Below are positions 30,436-36,017 of a DNA stretch of 36,017 bases, in pieces (the first letter of the stretch is position 1; every line of letters starts with the position of its first letter). The notes beneath the pieces were generated by a model, which was not told the DNA's origin, did not search any database, and was given only the letters and a program-made list of their open reading frames with translations. The stretch is taken from assembly GCA_023245755.1 (NCBI GenBank), contig JAHFJQ010000001.1, positions 1 through 36,017 on the forward strand. Direction: 5' to 3'. Source of the DNA: an archaeon (GTDB lineage Archaea > Nanobdellota > Nanobdellia > SCGC-AAA011-G17 > GW2011-AR17). The position numbers and the translations under genes are program-made.

Positions 30436-31044
30436 CTAATCTTCTTTAATGAATTCTTCCAAAGGAATACTCAATTCTTCTTCAGATTTAATTGTTCCTC
30501 GTGCCTTCATGTATTCTTTTGCAAGAAGATAGAACATGAGACCAAGGGATTTCTTTCCCTTATTATTACAGGGAACGACAAGATCCACAAAGTTAGACTC
30601 ATTGTTTGTATCACAACAAGCGACAACAGGAACACCAGTACGTACAGCATCCATAACCGCATTTTTATCTGGCCATGGATCAGTAACAAAAAGAATTTTT
30701 ATTTCTTTAAAATCTTCAAGAGCAGGATTTGTAAGTAGTCCAGGTCTATATCTTCCAGCAATAACCGGAATACCTGTTAATTTATGGAAAAGCTTCGCTC
30801 CAGCCCATCCATTTTCTCTTCGACAAACAACAAGAATATCTTTTGGATCATATTGAGCTAAGAATTTTGCAGCGATTTCAATTCTTTCATCAATTTTCTT
30901 TACATTCAAAACAGACAATCCATCTGCTCGAACTTTATAGATAAAAGGAGCCATATAGCTTGTTCGAAACTTTGTTCCAATATGTAAACCAACTTTGAGA
31001 TAGTTCTCTAAAGGAGTTAAAAATACTTCTTGTTCCTCTGTCAT
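30436..31044 (-). CDS. rpsB: 30S ribosomal protein uS2 (S2)
   Basis: A 202-residue archaeal-type uS2, shorter than the bacterial protein. Signatures: YLKVGLHIGTKFRTSYMAPFIYKVRADGL (family opening), LVVCRRENGWAGAKLFHKLTG, ILFVTDPWPDKNAVMDA and VVACCDTNNESNFVDLVVPCNNKGKKSLG. It binds the 16S rRNA head-body neck of the small subunit. It lies 49 nt downstream of eno in the same direction, the usual archaeal order. It also has its own TATA box (GCTTTATATACC on the minus strand, 31066-31077), centred about 27 nt before the ATG. Confidence 0.97.
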   Translation of the reverse strand: MTEEQEVFLTPLENYLKVGLHIGTKFRTSYMAPFIYKVRADGLSVLNVKKIDERIEIAAKFLAQYDPKDILVVCRRENGWAGAKLFHKLTGIPVIAGRYRPGLLTNPALEDFKEIKILFVTDPWPDKNAVMDAVRTGVPVVACCDTNNESNFVDLVVPCNNKGKKSLGLMFYLLAKEYMKARGTIKSEEELSIPLEEFIKED

Positions 31045-31093
31045 GGGTGTACTGAAATTATCAAGGGTATATAAAGCTTTTGCCAGTACAAAA

Positions 31094-32230
31094 TTAAGAA
31101 TACTCTCTCTCCAGACGTATAAGTTCTTTCAACTTGACTTCTCGTTCTTTGCCAAAGATTCCTGTCTTAATATAGGGTATATGCCATGCTGCAGCAAGGT
31201 GAGCAATAAGAGGGTCCATAGTCTCTCCCGAGCGATGAGATATCACTGTTTGTATGCCTTTTTTTCTACAAAGATCAACAATTTCTTTTGTATGGACAAG
31301 AGACCCAATCTGATTTGGTTTGACAATAATACTATTTACGGACTTGTGTTTCAGTGCGATATGCAAACGGCCTATATTTGTAGTAACAAGATCATCTCCA
31401 CAAACTAAAGTACGTTTTCTTTGCACTTTTGAAAAACCAGAAAAGTCTTCTTCTTGTAGTGGATCCTCAACATAGCCCAAACGGTACTCTTTAATCCATG
31501 TATTCACCAAATCAATCTGTTGCTGTGTTGAAAACAGTTTTCTTTGAGATAAAGACGAAAAATTGCTATAGGTATACTTTCCTCCAGAATAAAACTGAGA
31601 AGAAGCCATATCCACACCAAAACGTGCAGGGATATCTCTAGACTCTAACAAGGAAGAAAGAAAAGAAAAGACGTCTTCATCCGTTTTTGGAAGAACAAAG
31701 GCTCCTTCATCCGTTTTCTTTTTTGCCAAAGTGAGTTTTCCAATAGTATCATACACCTTCTTATTAATCCTAACTCGTTCAACAAAGCTTTTTGCTTGAG
31801 GAATTAAAAGAAACTCCTGTATATCCGTACTTTTAAAAGCTGTATGAGCCCCACCTCCAATACAATTGCCTAAAGGAATAGGAAATCGTAATCGTGAAGA
31901 AAGGTACGGTGCAATATTTCCCTTCGATAATGCCTGTAAGCATGCTGACTGGAGTGCAACAACAGCATTCCCACCAATTTCAGAAATAAAAGGATCAAAG
32001 ACCGCAAGATCCGAAAATTCTTCTAAAGAGACACCAACAAGTTTCATACGAGTATTAATAAAATGAACGGAGAAAGAAATTCCTTGAGAAGAAAAACAAG
32101 GCACTTCATGTTTTCCTGTAGACGCACCAGAAGGAGCTGAGCCCTTATACTTTTTATTTACTATAACTTCTATAGTTTTTTCTCCACGGGAATTATGAAT
32201 AATACGAGCTTTCAAGTCTTGTATACGCAT
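31094..32230 (-). CDS. eno: Enolase, short and divergent
   Basis: 378 residues, about 40-50 shorter than typical enolase. It interconverts 2-phosphoglycerate and phosphoenolpyruvate in the cytoplasm. Catalytic and Mg2+ residues are recognisable: E175 in TDEGAF, D207 in FGVDMAS, E255 in VEDP, D279 in GDDL, K304 in VKPNQIG, the SHRSGET motif (331-337) and the lysine of IKTG. Divergence: the conserved ING-x-HAG segment reads GNCIGGGAHTAF, and SHRSGET is followed by MD instead of ED. The N-terminal SGASTG loop is kept. A minus-strand ACATATAAAG near 32250-32259 lies about 26 nt before the ATG. Activity is likely but not certain. Confidence 0.92.
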   Translation of the reverse strand: MRIQDLKARIIHNSRGEKTIEVIVNKKYKGSAPSGASTGKHEVPCFSSQGISFSVHFINTRMKLVGVSLEEFSDLAVFDPFISEIGGNAVVALQSACLQALSKGNIAPYLSSRLRFPIPLGNCIGGGAHTAFKSTDIQEFLLIPQAKSFVERVRINKKVYDTIGKLTLAKKKTDEGAFVLPKTDEDVFSFLSSLLESRDIPARFGVDMASSQFYSGGKYTYSNFSSLSQRKLFSTQQQIDLVNTWIKEYRLGYVEDPLQEEDFSGFSKVQRKRTLVCGDDLVTTNIGRLHIALKHKSVNSIIVKPNQIGSLVHTKEIVDLCRKKGIQTVISHRSGETMDPLIAHLAAAWHIPYIKTGIFGKEREVKLKELIRLEREYS

Positions 32231-32286
32231 ATACTCTTAACAGCACTAAAACTTTATATGTCTTTGTAATGGTAAAAAATATTCTT

Positions 32287-32330
32287 CTGAAAATCTTTCA
32301 AAATTTTTGTGTAAAACTTTTTGAATATAA
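32287..32330 (+). promoter_or_regulatory. Promoter of tRNA-Leu(UAA) with CTGAAAATCTTTCAA palindrome
   Basis: The palindromic motif at 32287-32301 is about 21 nt before a TATA-like GAATATAA (32323-32330), itself centred about 25 nt before the tRNA 5' end. The whole region is nearly identical to the orphan promoter at 22144. Confidence 0.65.
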
Positions 32331-32350
32331 TCTTTCTAAGGAAGTCATAC

Positions 32351-32471
32351 GCTGGAGTCGCCTAACCTGGTAGGGCGGAGGTCTTAAAGCTCCCTAGTCT
32401 AGAGGAACTAAGGAGTATAAGACAACCTCTTGTCTTGACGGACTTTCTGGGTTCAAATCCCAGCTCCAGCG
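32351..32471 (+). tRNA. tRNA-Leu (anticodon UAA) with a 35-nt intron
   Basis: Acceptor GCTGGAG/CTCCAGC; D-stem GCC/GGC; anticodon stem GAGGT (32378-32382)/ACCTC (32425-32429); anticodon TAA at 32385-32387; T-arm CTGGG-TTCAAAT-CCCAG; long variable arm with GTC/GAC. The intron (32389-32423) lies between positions 37 and 38. The bulge-helix-bulge is clear: CTTA pairs with TAAG, the 5' bulge is AAG cut after AA, the 3' bulge is ACA cut after AC, and CTCC/GGAG forms the outer helix. The discriminator is G. CCA is not encoded. It is a paralogue of tRNA-Leu(CAA) at 8190, with similarity extending about 35 nt past the 3' end. Confidence 0.93.
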
Positions 32472-32506
32472 CATAAAACTTTTCAAGAATATAAAACTTA
32501 CGAAAA

Positions 32507-32522
32507 GAAAGAAAGAAAGAAA
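32507..32522. repeat. (GAAA)4 microsatellite at a convergent gene end
   Basis: Four GAAA units run into an A-tract directly after the 3' flank of tRNA-Leu(UAA). Read on the minus strand this is a T-rich stretch just after the stop of the small surface-protein gene and could serve as its terminator. Confidence 0.6.
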
Positions 32523-32526
32523 AAAA

Positions 32527-32958
32527 CTACCTGTTTCTTCGCTTAGAAGGCTTTGTTCCTTTAAAGTGCCAATATGCTACTCCTACCAAAAGAAGCACAC
32601 CTACACCAGCAAGGATCCATGGTAAAGTAGAACCTTCAGAAAAATATTCTGATGCAGGACGCTTTACTCCAGGTTTACAAACTCCACTAGCACAAATATA
32701 GTTAGAACCTAACGTTGAACAAGCAACATTTATAGTACTAATATCATTATTAATACCACTACCTGTACTTCTACATCCATATTCCAGAAGATTTGTACTG
32801 CTCTGACAAGAATCTGTTAACATAGATCCATTAGAAAGAGAAGCCGTACCTTTTACAGTATATGCAGTATTACTACCATCACTATCTGTACACACAGCAC
32901 TCACCAAGCCTACACCCAACAATAACAAACCTAATAGAATAACTATACTTTTTTTCAT
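32527..32958 (-). CDS. Small cell-surface protein with Cys-rich ectodomain and C-terminal anchor
   Basis: 143 residues. A signal peptide (1-21, ending VSA) is followed by CTDSDGSNTAYTVKGTASL. This begins an ectodomain with six more cysteines (TDSCQS, LLEYGCRS, NVACST, YICASGVCK), probably disulfide-bonded. A helix (about 112-130) then a basic tail KGTKPSKRRNR anchors it with the ectodomain outside. The domain type (KGT...TDSC...LLEYxC...GVC) recurs in surface proteins of Woesearchaeota-like genomes as I recall them; function unknown. A close relative, with an almost identical LPWILxGVGxLLLVGxxYWHF anchor, lies beyond the Ca2+-ATPase at the window end. Confidence 0.8.
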   Translation of the reverse strand: MKKSIVILLGLLLLGVGLVSAVCTDSDGSNTAYTVKGTASLSNGSMLTDSCQSSTNLLEYGCRSTGSGINNDISTINVACSTLGSNYICASGVCKPGVKRPASEYFSEGSTLPWILAGVGVLLLVGVAYWHFKGTKPSKRRNR

Positions 32959-33038
32959 TTCATCACTCCCCTTTTTATAATAAATACAGACTAAGAATAG
33001 TATTTTATATAAAAAAAAACGATTCTATAATATATACT

Positions 33039-35585
33039 TTAAAGAATATGCTTCTGCAACATCTTCTGAAGCTCAAAGAAAACAAATCCTGACGCAGCAA
33101 GAGGAAGGATAAGCATCCAGTCATAAACAGTCAAAGGCACCAAGGAAAAATAACTCGCTAAGGGAGTGTACAATAACACTAACTGAAGAAGGAAAGAAAA
33201 AAGCACAGCCCCATACAAATATCCATTTGCATCAAGAGAGAAAAAAGAATGCTCATCAGAACGAGATGCAAAGACAATAAAGAGCTCAAACAAAATCAAG
33301 GCTGTAAAACACACCGTCCGTGCCTTATCCAAATCTCCATACTGAGAATACCATAAGAAGAGCCCTAAAGTCACAGCTACAGACAGAAGTGTAGAAACGA
33401 AAAAGAAAGAATGCATACGCGAAAAGAAACTTTCTTTAGGATCTCTTGGCTTTTTTTGCATGATGCCTTTTTCAGCAGGATCAAGCCCCAAAGCTAAAGC
33501 AGGAAAACTATCCGTAACAAGATTTATCCAAAGTAATTGTAAGGGAAGCAGGGGCAAGGGAAGAGCAAGAACAAGAGCTAAGAAAACAAGAGCAACTTCA
33601 CCCAAGTTTGCAGCAATAAGATATTTAATAAATTTTTGGATATTTGCATAAATAACTCTTCCTTCTTCAACAGCAGCAACAATAGTTGCAAAGTTATCAT
33701 CTAAAAGAATAAGATCAGAAACATCCTTAGAAACATCCGTACCCTTCATATTCATTGCAACGCCCACATTTGCCTGTTTCAGTGCAGGAGCATCATTTAC
33801 ACCATCACCAGTCATTGCAACAATTTCTCCATTCGCCTGTAAAGCTTTTAAAATTCGTGCTTTATGTAAAGAATTTACTCGTGCGTAGATAGAAACATGG
33901 CGAGCAACTTTTCGTAATGCAGTATCAGAAAATGCATCAAGAGAACTTCCAGAAAGAGCTTCACCAACAATTCCAATTTGTGTAGCAACAGCACGAGCAG
34001 TAAGTTCATGATCACCTGTAATCATAACGCAGCGAATTCCAGCCTTTGTACACAGTGCAATGGCACCTTTCACTTCTGATCTCGCAGGATCCATCATTCC
34101 TACAAGTCCCACAAAACAAAGGTCTTTTTTTCCATAGGCAAAGGCAAGGACACGAAGTGCTTTTTGAGAGAACTCTTTATTTGTATGAAGAATCATTTTT
34201 TTATCTTGAGAAGTAATCTTTCGAATCTTTCCATCAATCTCAATAGAAGAACATTTACTAAGAACCACTTCAAGCGCTCCTTTCATATAGATAATCCCTT
34301 CTTTATCAGTCACAGTCATAAACTTCAAATCTGAAGAGAAAGGAACCTCAGAAACTCTATCCAAGGCAGCAACGCCTCCTTTAGCAGCAAGCACTTGCAA
34401 AGCTCTTTCTGTAGGGTCCCCAAGATCAAGCGTTGCATTATTACAACTCGTAGCAATCAATAACAAAGAACGGACATCTTTCTCTGTCTTCTTTCCTCGC
34501 AATAAAATATCTCCTTTAAGAGAATATCCTGAGCCTGTAACAGTATACTCTCGAAAAGAATGATACAAATGAGTGACAGTCATCTCATTCTTAGTCAAAG
34601 TTCCCGTCTTATCACTACAAATAACACTGACACTGCCTAAAGTCTCCACAGATTTTAGCTTGCGTATCAATGCTTTCCTTTTGAGCATTCTTCGTAGTCC
34701 CAAAGCAAGAGTAATAATCACCACTGCAGGCAAACCTTCTGGAATGGCAGCAACAGCCAAACTCACCGAAAGAAGAAACATCTCAACAAGGGCAAATCCC
34801 TCATACAAGCCTATACCAAAGATCAAAATACAAATAATAAGAACAAGAAAAGTAAGAACTTTCCCAATTTCTTTGAGTTTTTTCTGCAAAGGAGTTTCTT
34901 CTTGTTCAATAGTATCTAGTGCCTGTGCAATTTTTCCCAGTTCCGTACGCATTCCTGTAGCCACAACAAGAGCTCTTGCCTTTCCACGAACAAGGATAGT
35001 CCCAGCAAAAAGCATATTGCTTTGATCACCTAAAACAAGCTTCTCTTTTTTCAAGGTTTCAACTGTTTTTTTTACTGCTTTTGACTCTCCTGTAAGAGAT
35101 GCTTCATCAACTTCACAATCTACAAGAGAAAAAACACGACAATCTGCAGGAACCTTATCCCCTTCTTCAAGAATAAGAACATCCCCTGGAACAAGCGTAT
35201 CACTATGAACCAGAACATCTTTACCATCACGTAAAACACGAGAAGTATATTCTCTCATTTTTTGAAGAAGTTGGATGGCTTTTTCTGCTTTATACTCCTG
35301 AAACAAACCAAAGCCTGCATCAAAAAGAATCACAACAAGAATAATGACTGCATCAATAATATTACCAATAAAGAAAGAAACAATACATGCAAAAAGAAGA
35401 ACATAAATCAGAGGATCATGAATTTGATGGAAAAATAATTGAAAGAAGGATATTTTCTTTTCATGAGTAAGAGTATTTAGTCCATAATGTTGTAAACGTT
35501 TTCTTGCCTCTGCTGAAGATAATCCCTTCTCAGTTGTTTTCAAATCTTTAAAGATTGTTTGAACATCCTCTTGATAGAAAACCAT
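33039..35585 (-). CDS. P2A-type cation (probably Ca2+) transporting P-type ATPase
   Basis: 848 residues. ATP-driven export across the membrane. Actuator motif LTGES (about 164-168); TM4 PEGLP (282-286), typical of P2A/P2C pumps; phosphorylation motif CSDKTGTLTKNE with D325; hinge MTGDGVNDAPALKQANVGVAM; TM6 LLWINLVTDSFPALALG, with the Asn and Asp of the Ca2+ site. The cation-ATPase N-terminal domain (Q...LSSAEARKRLQHYGLN) is present. No metal-binding CxxC is found at the N-terminus, arguing against a heavy-metal pump. ATG 35583-35585, placed about 26 nt after a TATA element (TTATAAATTTTC on the minus strand), is preferred over a TTG four codons upstream. Gene order with two anchored surface proteins is noted. 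Confidence 0.94.
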   Translation of the reverse strand: MVFYQEDVQTIFKDLKTTEKGLSSAEARKRLQHYGLNTLTHEKKISFFQLFFHQIHDPLIYVLLFACIVSFFIGNIIDAVIILVVILFDAGFGLFQEYKAEKAIQLLQKMREYTSRVLRDGKDVLVHSDTLVPGDVLILEEGDKVPADCRVFSLVDCEVDEASLTGESKAVKKTVETLKKEKLVLGDQSNMLFAGTILVRGKARALVVATGMRTELGKIAQALDTIEQEETPLQKKLKEIGKVLTFLVLIICILIFGIGLYEGFALVEMFLLSVSLAVAAIPEGLPAVVIITLALGLRRMLKRKALIRKLKSVETLGSVSVICSDKTGTLTKNEMTVTHLYHSFREYTVTGSGYSLKGDILLRGKKTEKDVRSLLLIATSCNNATLDLGDPTERALQVLAAKGGVAALDRVSEVPFSSDLKFMTVTDKEGIIYMKGALEVVLSKCSSIEIDGKIRKITSQDKKMILHTNKEFSQKALRVLAFAYGKKDLCFVGLVGMMDPARSEVKGAIALCTKAGIRCVMITGDHELTARAVATQIGIVGEALSGSSLDAFSDTALRKVARHVSIYARVNSLHKARILKALQANGEIVAMTGDGVNDAPALKQANVGVAMNMKGTDVSKDVSDLILLDDNFATIVAAVEEGRVIYANIQKFIKYLIAANLGEVALVFLALVLALPLPLLPLQLLWINLVTDSFPALALGLDPAEKGIMQKKPRDPKESFFSRMHSFFFVSTLLSVAVTLGLFLWYSQYGDLDKARTVCFTALILFELFIVFASRSDEHSFFSLDANGYLYGAVLFSFLLQLVLLYTPLASYFSLVPLTVYDWMLILPLAASGFVFFELQKMLQKHIL

Positions 35586-35637
35586 GAAAAGAAACAAGGA
35601 AAGAAAATTTATAAAACTATTGCCAAAAAAGAAAAAA

Positions 35638-36017
35638 TTATTTCCTTTTTTTAGGAGAGCTATTTTTTCTAAAATGCCAATACATTATTCCTACCAAAAG
35701 GAGCAGGCCTACTCCTCCAAGGATCCAAGGTAAAAAACTTTCAGAGTCGTATTCTGCTGCATGAAATCTTGTCCTTAATGATGATGAAGTACTCCTCGTT
35801 GTTGCAGATGTACAAACCCCTGCAGAACAGGTAGAACCGGTACCAACGTCTGTTGCACAATCCCTAACAGTATAATACCAATGGGTGGAATCAGAACAAT
35901 AATATTCCAAGAGCTTTCCTACTTGAGAACCAGCCGTTCCACAGGAATCAGTATGAGCACTAGAATAAGGATAACTTGTTCCCTTAAGGGTTCCACCTGA
36001 AACAGTCCCTACAGTAG
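35638..36017 (-). CDS. Small cell-surface protein, paralogue of the 32.5-kb gene; N-terminus beyond window
   Basis: The frame is open to the window end, so only the last ~125 residues are visible. The partial ectodomain reads GGTLKGTSYPYSSAHTDSC then GKLLEYYCSDS, DCATD and STCSAGVCT, with the same cysteine spacing as the 143-residue protein (KGT, TDSC, LLEYxC, GVC). A Ser/Thr-rich stretch precedes the anchor LPWILGGVGLLLLVGIMYWHF and a basic end RKNSSPKKRK. An apparent internal start just before EYYC is not the true start, because the upstream codons continue the conserved domain. It is upstream of the Ca2+-ATPase on the same strand, but the pump has its own TATA box. Confidence 0.8.
   Translation of the reverse strand, partial: TVGTVSGGTLKGTSYPYSSAHTDSCGTAGSQVGKLLEYYCSDSTHWYYTVRDCATDVGTGSTCSAGVCTSATTRSTSSSLRTRFHAAEYDSESFLPWILGGVGLLLLVGIMYWHFRKNSSPKKRK

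Noticed and set aside
32507..32522. CRISPR-like or regulatory repeat
   Set aside because: It is a simple (GAAA)4 run in a terminator position; no spaced repeats exist anywhere in the window.

Overview
The window looks like a chromosomal segment of an AT-rich archaeon, most likely a DPANN-type lineage (a Woesearchaeota/Pacearchaeota-like genome is my best guess; this is inference, not a placement). The support is: a short archaeal-type prolyl-tRNA synthetase with a C-terminal zinc site and terminal Tyr; archaeal TrmI; the PIN-ATPase-KH protein of COG1855; the archaeal eno-rpsB gene pair; the archease-RtcB pair with an intein; two tRNA-Leu genes with introns after position 37; and TATA boxes centred about 26 nt upstream of most start codons, meaning largely leaderless transcription. 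A few genes instead carry GGAGG/GGTGA ribosome sites.

Layout. 1-1906 (minus): a lipoprotein with OmpA-like and vWA domains, followed by a class A beta-lactamase-like protein cut by the window edge. 2034-5244: a small zincin, proS, a conserved small protein and an unknown protein. 5436-8102: a SpoIIM-type membrane protein and glmS. 8190-11329: tRNA-Leu(CAA), trmI, the COG1855 ATPase and a CxxC zinc-ribbon protein. 11435-12971 (minus): a radical SAM/SPASM enzyme with an unknown partner. 13060-14954: tRNA-Arg(CCU), a lone PD-(D/E)XK-like protein, a pseudo-receiver and an unknown protein. 14987-16738: MscS channel and DedA. 16722-18541 (minus): a possible small ORF, a PIG-L deacetylase broken by a 7-bp insertion, and a GT28-like glycosyltransferase. 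18578-20896 (minus): a small Cys/His protein and a membrane-anchored M6 metalloprotease. 20944-22128: a ZIP metal transporter and a Fur-family regulator, divergent from one palindromic TATA box. 22144-25663: an orphan tRNA-type promoter, then rtcB with intein and archease (minus). 25719-26624: a weakly TraB-like protein. 26635-30323: a thiol-redox cassette. 30436-32230 (minus): enolase and ribosomal protein uS2. 32351-32471: tRNA-Leu(UAA). 32527-36017 (minus): two related surface proteins flanking a P2A-type Ca2+-ATPase.

How genes may work together. The most distinctive region is 26.6-30.3 kb. CcdA and DoxX are transcribed away from a membrane protein with a Cys cluster, a tiny membrane-anchored Ser-rich protein, and a membrane-anchored protein with three thioredoxin-like CxxC domains. 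The first two plus-strand proteins both end in LPxMVGGC, written with different codons. This resembles in logic, though not in sequence, the SoxV-SoxW-SoxY arrangement, where CcdA and a thioredoxin serve a C-terminal swinging-arm cysteine. Other units: archease and RtcB would join the exons of the two intron-containing tRNA-Leu; Fur and ZIP look like a self-contained metal-uptake circuit; PIG-L and the glycosyltransferase suggest an amino-sugar lipid or glycan pathway; the first two genes suggest bacterial-type cell-wall-binding proteins acquired by an archaeon.

No CRISPR array, insertion sequence, rRNA or replication origin was seen. No gene-free stretch exceeds about 300 bases; the longest gaps hold the tRNA genes.
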